A DNA stretch of 64,000 nt from Gemmatales bacterium. GTDB taxonomy: Bacteria; Planctomycetota; Planctomycetia; Gemmatales; Gemmataceae. Every line of letters starts with the position of its first letter. The first letter of the stretch is position 1. The stretch spans positions 62,001 to 126,000 of the forward strand of contig BPJP01000014.1 of NCBI GenBank assembly GCA_026004675.1. Reading direction: 5' to 3'. A model generated the notes under the pieces. The model did not search any database. It worked only from the letters and a program-made list of their open reading frames with translations, and had not been told where the DNA came from. The translations under genes and the position numbers were made by a program. Positions 19,884-28,951 of this stretch are shown here, piece after piece.

Positions 19884-22864
19884 GCGAAGCATAGAACTCT
19901 TCCGTCGATAAGTGTCACGAGAATCCGGCCGGATCGGTCGATGGCAATACCCCACTTGGCCGGCGGCGCGGGGAGTTTTCGACTGGAAAGCACGGTACCA
20001 TCGCTCAAATCAAAGACGACGAGCGCGGGTTGGGTCTCAGCTTCCGGCGCTGGTCCGGCAAGGCGGCCAATGACTGCAACGGCGTTTTGCGCGAGCACGA
20101 CACCATCGGTTTGCGCGAAGCGAGTGTCTTTCCAGATCCGTTTCGGTTTGCCGTCGGGTCCTTTCGGCTCGACACGTTGGATCAGCTGGTCCGTACCTTC
20201 GATAACGGTGTTTCCAGCCGAGACCTGCAAACTGTACATGGCATGATAGCGAGAAGCCGGTCCGCGCTCGACGGGGGAATAGAGCATCCTTCCCGCAGTG
20301 ATCACTCGGCCCTCGACCAGGAAAAGCTCGCTGCCGCGCGAAGCGCGCTGCATTTGCCAGTGATCGTCGAGGGTTTTCGTCGGTTTGGCTTTCAACTCAT
20401 TGAGGCATTGGCCTGTCCTGGCATCGTAGATGGCGGGAGAGACGACGTTGCCGCCCGCCAAATAGAGTTTGCCATCGTGGAAGAGCAAATGGCCTTGGAC
20501 GCTAACGCCGACGACTTCCCCTTCACCGGCCAGGCTTCCCGATTCGTTGTTTTGCCAGAGGAGTTTTCCACTTTTGGCATCGAGAGCGTAAACGTGGGTG
20601 CCGTCGTGGCAAATGATGCCTGCGGCGGCATAGAGGATGCCCTCGTGCACGAGGACGCCGCTGGCCACAGGCCAGGTCGAACAGAGTTTGCCATAGACGG
20701 GGATTCGGCGTTCAACCGGGGCTGCACGGAAACGCCATAATTGGCGGCCATTCTGGGCATCGAAAGCATAGACGTAACCATCGCCCGAACCGACGAAGAG
20801 CCGACCTTGCCAAACCGCGGGCGGATACGAAATGGGACCACCAGTGAAGGCATGCCAGCGTTCTTGGCCTGTTTTCGAATCAAAAGCATGCACCACGCCG
20901 TCACTGCTGGCAACATAAGTAAAATCAGCAACTGCGATCGGTGCAGTCGGCGTCACCTGCGCCGGTGGGGTGAATTGCCATTGCAAAGTTGCCGTTTTCG
21001 CAAGAGGCACGGGAGTGTGACCCGACCGCAGAACGTTTTGGCGATAAGTCGGCCAGTCCTTTTCATCACTTTTCACGGGCTGAACGTCTTGGATGCCGTA
21101 AGACTGAAGCCGTTCTCGTTCATTCGCTTTGGCCTGGAAGTTGAACTGGCCAGCCGGTCCGAGCGAGATGACCCCGACGAGCGAATGATTGCAGTCGCAC
21201 ATCCAGGGCCCCCAATAGAGCAGGCCGTTGGCGACGACGACTCCATCCTGGCAAGCGGGTCGCATACCTGGAAGCCGATGCGGTTTGTTGTCGTTGACGT
21301 CAAAGCGGAGGGTGCCTGAATGGCGGTAACCACGGGCGAAGATGCTGTCGATGGTTCCGGTGGCGCGAGTGCAGTTGCCGCGAAAACACTGCAAATCGGC
21401 CAGCATTTTGCCGGTCAGGTAATCGAGTTTTTTGCTGGTATTCAAGCGGCCCATGGCATAAAGGCCATCGTCGCGAAGAACGAGTTGGACGTTGCCATCC
21501 TCATGGATCCACATGAGCTTTCCGGTTCGGGCATCGATGGCGACAAGTTTGCGCCGTTGCGGTCCGGCAAAATAGAGTCCCTTATCGTTGCATTTGGCGT
21601 AGACGCTGGTGGCGTAGCCAAGACGTGGATTCTGAGCCGGGTCGTGCTCGCCGATGGCATCGAGAATGGTTTGATCTGCCGTATGCCACAAAGGCTTGCC
21701 CGTCCGGGAGTCGATAGCCTTGATCCATTTGCCGTGGCTATAAAGGAAAATACGGCCGTTGGCCATGCAGACAGCCCGGCTGTCGATGCGATCGTCGAAA
21801 CGTTTGACCCAATGCATCTTTTTCGTCTTGGGGTTCATGGCGAAAAGGGTCCGGCCAAAGCCCCAGGTTTCGAGATACCCGCCATACGTCTGGCGGACCG
21901 TGGCCCATGGCCAGCCGGTTTGCGTGCGTGTTCCCTTATGAACCGGATGCAGTTTTTCGTTTTCGCCGACTAGCGCATAAAGCACACCATCTTGAAGCGC
22001 CATCCATTTCCAAACCGGCCCATCCGAAATGCCTTCGGGCACAACGATTTCATCGAGAAGTTTGCCAGTGGCGGCGTCGAGTAGTTTGCACGACTGATGG
22101 TCGGCCAGATAGAAGATGTCGGGAGTGGCAATCATGGTATTGCGGTGGATCATGAAACCAGGGACCAGATCGCGCTCCCAAAGCCGAATGCCGTTGTAGC
22201 CGTTGAGCACGACGAGCTTGCTGAGCATAGCCCATTCGCGTTTCTTGAAAGCGAGATGGCCGAATGCCTTGAAGAGGCGGCCAGCGGAAGAAAGGGTAAC
22301 TTCCGGCATTGGGCCATACCACGGCGTGGCCAAAAACTGCGTCAGGTACGGTGCACGGGCCAGACGATCTTTGGACAGCGGATTGTTATCGGGGCCATGA
22401 TAGGGATGGGACCAGTCGTCGATCCCATCGGGGACGGGTTTTTCAACAATTTTGTCGCCAAGAAAGAGTTTGCCGCCAGGACGAACGACGCGGAGAAGTT
22501 CCGCACGGGGCGTCCGAACCTGGCGAATAGCGACAGCATCGGCGAGGTTGTCTGCGAGATGAATTCGATCGGTATTTCCCGTATCGACAAAGACGCGCAC
22601 ACCAAGCAAGCCGGTGTCATAGGCCAATGTTCGCGCTTTGACAGCATCGCTTTCGTCAGGCGTTTGAAGATAAACAAGCGATTCGCTTTGTTTGGCCAAA
22701 GCGATGGCTGTTTTGCCCCAACCTGTGCCGACCAATACGACCAGAGCGCGCTGGCCGCCAAGGTTTCGCAGGATCGTTTTCGCCTCGTCAGCGCGACCAA
22801 GAGGAAGGAATAAGGTGCTGACCGCACACCAAGCCGCCATCGTGGACATTCTGCACATCGCCAT
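19880..22864 (-). CDS. Exported fusion of a methyltransferase-like fold and a PQQ-type beta-propeller
   Basis: About 994 residues. A signal peptide ends near LGRADE. Residues 28-135 look like a degenerate class I methyltransferase: LVVLVGTGWGKTAIALA in the place of motif I, a LADNLADAVAI strand, and LLRVVRPGGKLFLGD as the typical post-II strand. The rest consists of propeller blades (LLDAATGKLLDEIVVP, AIDSRTGKPLWHTAD, AFDAQNGRQLWRFRA) in what looks like two propellers. SAM is not expected in the periplasm, so the N-terminal domain may bind another ligand or be structural. Several ATGs crowd the start; GGAG is 8 nt before the one at 22858, which may be the true start. Confidence 0.8.
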   Translation of the reverse strand: MAMCRMSTMAAWCAVSTLFLPLGRADEAKTILRNLGGQRALVVLVGTGWGKTAIALAKQSESLVYLQTPDESDAVKARTLAYDTGLLGVRVFVDTGNTDRIHLADNLADAVAIRQVRTPRAELLRVVRPGGKLFLGDKIVEKPVPDGIDDWSHPYHGPDNNPLSKDRLARAPYLTQFLATPWYGPMPEVTLSSAGRLFKAFGHLAFKKREWAMLSKLVVLNGYNGIRLWERDLVPGFMIHRNTMIATPDIFYLADHQSCKLLDAATGKLLDEIVVPEGISDGPVWKWMALQDGVLYALVGENEKLHPVHKGTRTQTGWPWATVRQTYGGYLETWGFGRTLFAMNPKTKKMHWVKRFDDRIDSRAVCMANGRIFLYSHGKWIKAIDSRTGKPLWHTADQTILDAIGEHDPAQNPRLGYATSVYAKCNDKGLYFAGPQRRKLVAIDARTGKLMWIHEDGNVQLVLRDDGLYAMGRLNTSKKLDYLTGKMLADLQCFRGNCTRATGTIDSIFARGYRHSGTLRFDVNDNKPHRLPGMRPACQDGVVVANGLLYWGPWMCDCNHSLVGVISLGPAGQFNFQAKANERERLQSYGIQDVQPVKSDEKDWPTYRQNVLRSGHTPVPLAKTATLQWQFTPPAQVTPTAPIAVADFTYVASSDGVVHAFDSKTGQERWHAFTGGPISYPPAVWQGRLFVGSGDGYVYAFDAQNGRQLWRFRAAPVERRIPVYGKLCSTWPVASGVLVHEGILYAAAGIICHDGTHVYALDAKSGKLLWQNNESGSLAGEGEVVGVSVQGHLLFHDGKLYLAGGNVVSPAIYDARTGQCLNELKAKPTKTLDDHWQMQRASRGSELFLVEGRVITAGRMLYSPVERGPASRYHAMYSLQVSAGNTVIEGTDQLIQRVEPKGPDGKPKRIWKDTRFAQTDGVVLAQNAVAVIGRLAGPAPEAETQPALVVFDLSDGTVLSSRKLPAPPAKWGIAIDRSGRILVTLIDGRVLCFA

Positions 22865-22992
22865 TACTCCGCGGATGGAATTTGGCTGGAATTACCATCC
22901 GGTGTAACATAGGCGTTGGCTCTTGTCCACGATGAACGATAGGGGCAGAGGAATCGGCATGGACATGCCGTGCAGAAAGGAGAGGGCGCGGA

Positions 22993-23184
22993 CTAGGCAC
23001 TCAACGGGGGCCATTCTTTTTCCAGACCTTCGTTTTCGATTGCGCGCACTTGTGCTTCAGTGATCTGGAATTCCCGTGCCACGATTTGCCGAGACCGCGG
23101 AATCGGCAGCCCCTTGTCCTGCTGCTTGACCAACTGCTGAAAAATTTCTTGCCGCTCTTCTAAAGTCAATTGCTTCATCATCAT
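22993..23184 (-). CDS. Small hypothetical HTH-like protein
   Basis: 61-63 residues. AAGGAG at 23188-23193 lies 3, 6 and 9 nt from three consecutive ATG codons, so the second or third is the likely start. The sequence is charged and predicted helical: LTLEERQEIFQQLVKQQDKG followed by RQIVAREFQITEAQVRAIE, which looks like a helix-turn-helix of the kind that reads out as a short DNA-binding or anti-sigma-like protein. No family is recognised with certainty. It stands alone between the propeller fusion gene and a protein kinase gene on the same strand. Confidence 0.6.
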   Translation of the reverse strand: MMMKQLTLEERQEIFQQLVKQQDKGLPIPRSRQIVAREFQITEAQVRAIENEGLEKEWPPLSA

Positions 23185-23362
23185 TCGCTCCTTGGACAGG
23201 ATACATCAGCACATCGGAATGCATCCTTCGCGCGGTTCGTCCTAATCATCGCGCGCGACTACAATGTCCACTGCAGTAGCCAGTGAATCGACCTACATTT
23301 AGTATACGTGTCGTGCGACGGATCGGATGAAGAAAACTTTGGAAAAATAGCAAATCACGAGC

Positions 23363-24199
23363 CTACAGTCCGTTGGCCCGTTTCAGTTCGTTGATGAGTT
23401 CCTGGCAGGTGGGATAACGCTGCTGCGGCACTGGCGACAATGCCCTCGCGATGATGGGGCGTTCCGCTTCGGCCAGCATCGACAGATCGGGTGCCGGTCG
23501 GACGTAATCTTCCGTAAACTTGCTGGGCGTATCATGGAAAGGGAACTTGCCGCTGACCAACTGGCAGTAGGAGACCGCAAGAGCGTACTGGTCGGTATGG
23601 TCGCTAAGCCTGCCCTGAAAAACTTCCGGGGCGGCATAAGCGAGAGTGCCGGCCCGGCGGTGGAAGCGGACAGTCGTCGTGGTGATGGTCGACAGGCCGA
23701 AGTCGCAGATTTTGACTTTGTCACCGAAAAGCAGCAAGTTGCTTGGTTTGATATCACAGTGTTGGATAGCAACACGTCGGCCGTCGATGATGTGCTGGCG
23801 TTTGTTGAGAAAATCGAGTCCAGCCGCCGCTTGGGCAAGCATTGGCAACACCTCGTCCGGTTTCATCGGTGTGCCGAATTCCTCCAAACAGGCCTCGTAA
23901 AGGTCGAGTACGCTGCCATCGGCTAAGGGCATGGTCACGATGACATGGCCGCTTTGTGCCCAGACTTGTTCGATTGGCACCAGATTCGGGTGATGCAATT
24001 GCTTGACAGCCTGGATGGCCCGAATCTCCTTGATGGCCGCCTCGTCGTTGGAAGTTTCCAGAAACTTGAGTGCGACCGTTCGGCCATTGGCGTCGACTTC
24101 CCATACGCTGCCATACCCCCCTTTGCCCAGCAAACGGATGAGTTTGTAGCCGGGACAAAGTTCCTGCCCCGCTGCTAAAGACAACGCATGATGTGACAC
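23363..24199 (-). CDS. Serine/threonine protein kinase, non-RD type
   Basis: 278 residues from a GTG at 24199 with GAGG 8 nt upstream; the frame is open further back to 24622 but would then run into the divergent parA gene. The short N-terminus before AGQELCPGYKLIRLLGKGGY matches that of the second kinase at 63105. Glycine loop GKGGYGSV, VALKFLE lysine, catalytic HCDIKPSN, DFGLS and an APEVFQG activation-segment end are all present, so it is probably active. The HRD arginine is replaced by Cys. There is no extracellular sensor or membrane helix, so it is a cytosolic kinase of unknown target. The start is uncertain. Confidence 0.8.
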   Translation of the reverse strand: MSHHALSLAAGQELCPGYKLIRLLGKGGYGSVWEVDANGRTVALKFLETSNDEAAIKEIRAIQAVKQLHHPNLVPIEQVWAQSGHVIVTMPLADGSVLDLYEACLEEFGTPMKPDEVLPMLAQAAAGLDFLNKRQHIIDGRRVAIQHCDIKPSNLLLFGDKVKICDFGLSTITTTTVRFHRRAGTLAYAAPEVFQGRLSDHTDQYALAVSYCQLVSGKFPFHDTPSKFTEDYVRPAPDLSMLAEAERPIIARALSPVPQQRYPTCQELINELKRANGL

Positions 24200-24433
24200 G
24201 ATCTGGGCCTCACGCAGAAAAGGCACAACAACATCTGGCGAAACGCCGACTGCAATGTACCCGATGGGTCGCTTAAAGTCAAAAATCGCTGGCCTAGTGT
24301 CGTTTCGCCAGCCAATGGAGTTTGTGCATCTTTTCGACACCTGAATTGTGGCGACTTTCGCCGCATTTTGACAACGACCCTTACCGATCTTTGCCGATTC
24401 GTTGTTGGGGTTTCGCCCCCACGGCATCCATTT

Positions 24434-24439
24434 TATAAT
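24434..24439 (+). promoter_or_regulatory. TATAAT -10 box upstream of the ParA-like gene
   Basis: A perfect TATAAT lies 43 bp before the ATG at 24482. The -35 position 17 nt upstream (TTTCGC) is poor. Confidence 0.4.
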
Positions 24440-24481
24440 ACGACGAATGGATTTGGACCCGGCAGGAAGCGAGGAATTTCG

Positions 24482-25381
24482 ATGCGACGGATCGCGATTT
24501 TGAACCAAAAAGGTGGAGTCGGCAAAACGACAACCGCAGTCAACCTCGCCGCCGCTTTGGCTCGGGCAGGACAGCGTATTTGCGTCATCGATCTCGATCC
24601 TCAGGCCCATGCTACCACGCATCTCGGCGTCAATCCTGATGGCAAGGCCCCGTCCATCTATGACGTCCTTACGGACACCCGACCGCTCGCCGAAGTGCGT
24701 CGAAAAATCGAGGACCGCCTTTGGCTGGTCGGTTCCGACATTAATCTGGCCGCAGCAGAAGTCGAATTGTCAGGTGTCGTTGGCCGCGAAGTCATCCTCC
24801 GCGACCTGCTCCACCAGGACGAAGGCAACTTCGATTTCATCCTGATCGATTGTGCTCCCTCTCTGGGGGTTCTTACGCTCAACGCCCTGGCTGCCGCCTC
24901 CGAGGTCTTTATTCCTTTGCAGCCGCATTTCCTCGCCTTGCACGGACTGAGCAAACTCTTGGAAACGACCTCGCTAGTCGCCCGCCGGATCAATCCCGGA
25001 TTGAAAGTGACCGGCATCATCCTGTGCATGTACGAAGCCAACACACGCCTGGCTCAGGAGGTAACCGAGGACCTGCGTTCCTTTCTCGAGCGAGGCCAAA
25101 GCCAGGCCGTCCCCTGGGCCAACGCCCGGATTTTTGAAACCCGAATTCGGCGGAATATCAAACTTGCCGAGTGTCCGAGTTTTGGTCAGTCCATTTTCAG
25201 TTACGCACCCCATTGCAACGGCGCCCAGGATTACCAGGCGCTGGCTGCCGAGGTTCTGGGCGATACGTCCGTTCTCTCAGCCAAAGCCGAAGTCGATGAT
25301 CGTGGACGAGTGCATGTAATCGAGTTCGAATCTTCCTCCACTCCCATCACCCAACCAACCGCTGCCCCGGAAACCAAATGA
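24482..25381 (+). CDS. ParA/MinD-family ATPase
   Basis: 299 residues from the ATG at 24482, which has AGGAA 6-7 nt upstream; the open frame extends 38 codons further but without a site. The deviant Walker A KGGVGKTT starts at Lys10, with DLDPQAHATTHLG and the switch II segment DFILIDCAPSLGVLTLNA. Family members form nucleotide sandwich dimers that position DNA or protein cargo. No parB or parS is visible in the window, so a chromosome-segregation role is not established; placement of another cargo is equally possible. It is divergent from a protein kinase and followed by a hairpin and the small basic protein gene. Confidence 0.9.
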   Translation: MRRIAILNQKGGVGKTTTAVNLAAALARAGQRICVIDLDPQAHATTHLGVNPDGKAPSIYDVLTDTRPLAEVRRKIEDRLWLVGSDINLAAAEVELSGVVGREVILRDLLHQDEGNFDFILIDCAPSLGVLTLNALAAASEVFIPLQPHFLALHGLSKLLETTSLVARRINPGLKVTGIILCMYEANTRLAQEVTEDLRSFLERGQSQAVPWANARIFETRIRRNIKLAECPSFGQSIFSYAPHCNGAQDYQALAAEVLGDTSVLSAKAEVDDRGRVHVIEFESSSTPITQPTAAPETK

Positions 25382-25389
25382 ACAATAAA

Positions 25390-25409
25390 GGCCCCAGCCC
25401 GTCGGGGCC
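25390..25409 (+). terminator. GC-rich hairpin after the ParA gene
   Basis: GGCCCC and GGGGCC form a 6-bp stem around an 8-nt loop, 9 bp after the stop codon. There is no U-run, so it may be a weak terminator or an mRNA-end structure. Confidence 0.35.
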
Positions 25410-25507
25410 GAACCCCTGTTGAGAACGGACAGCTTACGCCCTTGTCCTGGGAGTCGAGAATCAATATCATCAAACTACTTGTCGATTCGGGTAAAAAGGG
25501 TAGTACG

Positions 25508-25747
25508 ATGTCGATTGATAAAAGTCTCCGCCCCAAAAACAGCTTGCAGCGAACCCGGAGCGTATTGACCCGCGCCGAACGGATCATGAAGTTGATCGAC
25601 GAAGAGCGCTGGGCCGAAGGGCGAAGTCCCTATGGCTTGCCCAAGGTGAAAGTCGTCAAAGTCTCCCTCAAGAAGAGCAAGAAGACCAAAGAAGATAAGG
25701 TCCAGGCGGCAGCGGCGGCTGCTGAAGGGGCGGAAAAGAAGAAATAG
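25508..25747 (+). CDS. PVC-type small basic protein
   Basis: 79 residues from the ATG at 25508 (AGGG about 7 nt upstream). The sequence MSIDKSLRPKN, SVLTRAERI, then YGLPKVKVVKV and a Lys/Ala-rich tail matches the small basic protein family found in Chlamydiae, Verrucomicrobia and Planctomycetes. It is highly basic and presumably binds nucleic acid, possibly ribosome-associated; its function is not established. It lies between parA-like and phosphatase genes on the plus strand. It is one of the best taxonomic markers in the window. The frame is open upstream to 25442 but that part is not family-like. Confidence 0.88.
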   Translation: MSIDKSLRPKNSLQRTRSVLTRAERIMKLIDEERWAEGRSPYGLPKVKVVKVSLKKSKKTKEDKVQAAAAAAEGAEKKK

Positions 25748-25817
25748 CCTCTGGCTAGACGAACGCCGATCTTCCCGACAATGCGATCTCCATCCTTGGC
25801 TCGAAAAGGAATGGGCC

Positions 25818-26450
25818 ATGCGGACGACGTTGTACCTGCTGCGACACGGTGCTACCGCAGCGAATCTAGCCCGTCCCTATCGGCTCCAGGGACGAGGCCA
25901 GGATCAACCTCTCGATCCTGTTGGCGTTCGCCAGGCGGAATTGACACGCAATCTTTTGGCGGTTCATCCCATCGATATCTGTTATACCAGCCCTCTGAAA
26001 CGGGCGTTCGATACAGCCGCCATCATCAGCGAGCCGCACGGCATCCAACCCATTCCGCTGGACGATCTCATCGAGTGCGACGCCGGCGAGTGGGAAGGAC
26101 TTGACTGGGTCGAAATCGAAAAACAATACCCCGAGGCTTACAGACAGTTTCATGCCGATCCTTCCCGGTTCGGCTATCCCGGCGGCGAAACATTCCAGCA
26201 AGTTTACAACCGCGTTTCGCGAGCTTTGGAACAGCTGTGGAAGAAGCATGAAGGCGAAAGCATCCTGGTAGTCGCTCACCATGTCGTCAACCGAACTTAT
26301 CTGGCCGGCGTTCTCGGTTTGCCCATGCAATTGGCACATCACGTGCGGCTCGAAAACTGCGGCATCTCTCTGGTAACACGCGAAGATGGCCAGACGGTCG
26401 TTCGGATGTTGAACGCTTCTTTCCATCTTCAGGGGCTGGTCGCCGCCTGA
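25818..26450 (+). CDS. Histidine phosphatase (phosphoglycerate mutase-like)
   Basis: 210 residues. The RHG motif (Arg9-His10-Gly11), TSPLKRAFDTA, the catalytic acid in IECDAGEWEG and the second histidine in LVVAHHVVNR are all present, so the phosphohistidine mechanism should be intact. Members of this size include CobC-like alpha-ribazole phosphatases and broad-specificity GpmB-like phosphatases; no cobalamin genes are near, so the substrate is open. The start has no strong Shine-Dalgarno beyond AAAAGGAA about 8 nt upstream. It precedes serS by 146 bp on the same strand. Confidence 0.88.
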   Translation: MRTTLYLLRHGATAANLARPYRLQGRGQDQPLDPVGVRQAELTRNLLAVHPIDICYTSPLKRAFDTAAIISEPHGIQPIPLDDLIECDAGEWEGLDWVEIEKQYPEAYRQFHADPSRFGYPGGETFQQVYNRVSRALEQLWKKHEGESILVVAHHVVNRTYLAGVLGLPMQLAHHVRLENCGISLVTREDGQTVVRMLNASFHLQGLVAA

Positions 26451-26596
26451 GCCTTGTCTATCGGGCGCGGCGAGGGCAGTCTGTTTCTCGTGCGTAATCC
26501 GTTCGCTGATGCTGTTCTCTCAGTTGGCGTCCTGACGATGCTTGATAAAGTGACGTTCAGGACGCATTCGAACTCTTGTAGTCGTTGGGATATACC

Positions 26597-27871
26597 ATGC
26601 TTGATGCCAGTTTTGTCCGGGAAAATCTGGAAGCAGTCAAACAGAATTGCCGAAACCGCCATGTCCAAGCCGACGTCGACCGGGTCGTGCAACTCGACGA
26701 CGAACGCAAACGGCTGGCCCAGCAAACCCAAACCTTGCAACAGAGGCAGAACGAAATCGCCAGGCAGACCAAATCGGAAAAGGACCCGGCCAAGAGGCAG
26801 CAATTGATCGAAGAAGGCAAGCGTCTCAAAGAGGAAGTCGCCTCCCTTGAAAAGCAGCTGAAACAGGTTCAATCGGAACAGCGAGCGGTGTTGCTGACGA
26901 TTCCCAATATGACCCATCCGGCGGCACCGGTTTCGGACGAGAACAAGGTGATCAAAACGGTCGGCGAGCCGACGCGGTTCGAATTTCAACCGAAGGATCA
27001 CGTGGCTTTGGCAGAAGCGCTGGATCTTGTCGATTTTGAAGCCGGCGCCAAAGTCGCCGGGCAAAAGTTTTACTTTTTGAAAAACGAAGCGGTGCTTTTG
27101 GAGCTGGCGCTTGTGCAGTATGCGTTTGGCATCTTGCTGCGTGAGGGCTACACGCCGATCATCACACCCGATCTGGCACGCGCGGAAGTATTGGAAGGGA
27201 TTGGTTTCATTCCGCGTGGCCCCGAAACGCAGATTTACAGCATCGAAAACACGGACCTTTGCCTCATTGCCACAGCGGAAATCACGCTGGGCGGAATGCA
27301 TCGCGACAAGATATTCGACGAATTGGAATTGCCTTTGAAGTACGTCGGATTATCGCATTGTTTTCGCACGGAGGCCGGGGCGCCAGGGCGTGACACGCGA
27401 GGCCTTTATCGCGTGCATCAGTTTACCAAAGTAGAAATGTTCGCGTTCTGCACGCCGGACCAGAGCGAGTCGATCCACCAGGAAATGTTGAGTCATGAAG
27501 AGACGATCTTTCAGGGACTGGGTCTGCCCTACCGTGTCGTGGACACTTGCACGGGAGATTTAGGCGGTCCGGCGTACCGCAAGTTCGATTTGGAAGCCTG
27601 GATGCCGGGGCGCGGCGACCATGGCGAATACGGCGAGGTGACAAGTACGTCGAATTGCACCGACTATCAGGCACGCCGGTTGAACGTGCGATACAAGATT
27701 GCCGGCAAAAAAGGGACGCACTTCGTTCATACGCTCAACGGCACGGCGGTTGCCGTCAGCCGTTGTCTTTTGGCTATTCTGGAGAACTATCAGCAGGCGG
27801 ACGGCTCGATCGTTGTGCCGGAAGCTCTCCGACCGTGGGTTGGCAAAGAGCGGATCGCCGCACAGAAATGA
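26597..27871 (+). CDS. serS: Serine--tRNA ligase
   Basis: 424 residues from the ATG at 26597 (MLDASFVRENLEAVKQN); an in-frame TTG four codons earlier is less likely. The N-terminal long coiled-coil arm (residues about 25-105, rich in Q/E/R) binds the long variable arm of tRNA-Ser. The class II catalytic core has motif 2 FRTEAGAPGRDTRGLYR and motif 3 SRCLLAILENYQ. It charges serine onto tRNA-Ser (and tRNA-Sec) in the cytoplasm. Length and motifs are normal. It is convergent with the glycosyltransferase gene, 4 bp away. Confidence 0.97.
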   Translation: MLDASFVRENLEAVKQNCRNRHVQADVDRVVQLDDERKRLAQQTQTLQQRQNEIARQTKSEKDPAKRQQLIEEGKRLKEEVASLEKQLKQVQSEQRAVLLTIPNMTHPAAPVSDENKVIKTVGEPTRFEFQPKDHVALAEALDLVDFEAGAKVAGQKFYFLKNEAVLLELALVQYAFGILLREGYTPIITPDLARAEVLEGIGFIPRGPETQIYSIENTDLCLIATAEITLGGMHRDKIFDELELPLKYVGLSHCFRTEAGAPGRDTRGLYRVHQFTKVEMFAFCTPDQSESIHQEMLSHEETIFQGLGLPYRVVDTCTGDLGGPAYRKFDLEAWMPGRGDHGEYGEVTSTSNCTDYQARRLNVRYKIAGKKGTHFVHTLNGTAVAVSRCLLAILENYQQADGSIVVPEALRPWVGKERIAAQK

Positions 27872-27875
27872 AAGG

Positions 27876-28913
27876 TCATGCCGAATCGATCCTGCGTGTG
27901 CGCAACACGAAATAACAGTAATCACGGATGGGTAAAAAGTTAGGGCCGTGACGGTTGTTGAGAATGATGTAGAAAAAAAGAACCGAACTCATAAGCGCCT
28001 GAAACAGCATCACAAGCAGGAGGCCAAAGGCATTGGTGGCGAGGCCAGGGACGACCAGATCGGTTGTGAGGCGGACGACCACGACCGCAACCAGTCCGAT
28101 GATCGCCAGGAAGATGACGACGAGCGAAGCCAAGAGCATGCGTACGCCGACGATGTCGCTGTGGGCGGAGATGGCGCTGAGTCCATGAGAAATCAACTCG
28201 ACGAAATTCATTCTTGTCCGGCCGGCGAGTCGGCAAGCGCGCTTGGTCGGGATGGAGCTGTAGGCGATTTTCGCTTTGAAAACGGCCGATGCGAAGTGAT
28301 TCCACAATTCGGTGACGGCAACGAGGCGGTCGATCGCAGTAAAGGGCACAATGCTGAAGTTGCCGACATTGATGCCGTGGCCCGTCAATGTCCGATGCAG
28401 GAAGCGGTAAATCTGGTAGAAAATACGAAACACGTACGATTCGGATCGTTGGGCGCGGCGAGCGAAGACAACCGATCTGCCGCCGAGTTCTTCGAAGCGC
28501 TGGATCAAACGGGGAACGTCACGGGGGTCGTCTTCCCCGTCGCCGTCCATGATGATGACCGCTTTGCCTTGCTCGTTGGCATGGAGATAGGCCAGTCCAA
28601 TGGCGATAGCCCGCTGATGGCCAAGGTTTCGGCGGAGTTCGAGCACCTCGACTTTCGTAAAGGCACGGAGCGAAGTCTTGACAGCTGGAGATGATCCATC
28701 TCCCGAAGTCGTTGCCGATTCGGTGTCGGCCGGCGACCAAAGAAAATCGGCTGGCAGCGATTCCGTCGAACCGTCATCAACCAGAAGAACCTGTACGTGC
28801 AACTGCTTTTGGGCCAACTCCTGTTCCAGCGACCGCAACAGACGAGCCAGCGCCGTCCAGTCATTGAAGACCGGGATCATGACGATGTAGGGACTTTCCG
28901 AAGCGTTGACCAT
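27876..28913 (-). CDS. GT2-family glycosyltransferase with C-terminal membrane helices
   Basis: 345 residues. GT-A fold: MIPVFNDWTALARLLRSLE, LLVDDGST nucleotide-binding Asp pair, LGHQRAIAIGL, and the metal-binding DGDGEDDP. Two C-terminal helices (about residues 255-280 and 290-320) anchor it in the inner membrane, as in polyprenyl-phosphate mannosyl/glucosyl transferases of the DPM1/GtrB type. The residues 64-85 insert (PADTESATTSGDG region) is low-complexity and unusual. It probably transfers a sugar to a lipid carrier. It follows two exported paralogues on the same strand with a 38-bp gap. Confidence 0.85.
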   Translation of the reverse strand: MVNASESPYIVMIPVFNDWTALARLLRSLEQELAQKQLHVQVLLVDDGSTESLPADFLWSPADTESATTSGDGSSPAVKTSLRAFTKVEVLELRRNLGHQRAIAIGLAYLHANEQGKAVIIMDGDGEDDPRDVPRLIQRFEELGGRSVVFARRAQRSESYVFRIFYQIYRFLHRTLTGHGINVGNFSIVPFTAIDRLVAVTELWNHFASAVFKAKIAYSSIPTKRACRLAGRTRMNFVELISHGLSAISAHSDIVGVRMLLASLVVIFLAIIGLVAVVVVRLTTDLVVPGLATNAFGLLLVMLFQALMSSVLFFYIILNNRHGPNFLPIRDYCYFVLRTRRIDSA

Positions 28914-28951
28914 GTTCTTGTTGTTTTCCCTAGCGAACCAGCGGGCAACCC

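Noticed and set aside
24200..24622. N-terminal extension of the kinase at 23363
   Set aside because: It would overlap the start of the divergent parA-like gene, and its composition is not kinase-like; the other kinase has a short N-terminus.
24482..25381. Partition locus or chromosome origin
   Set aside because: No parB, parS-like repeats, dnaA boxes or dnaA/gidA genes are visible near the parA-like gene.
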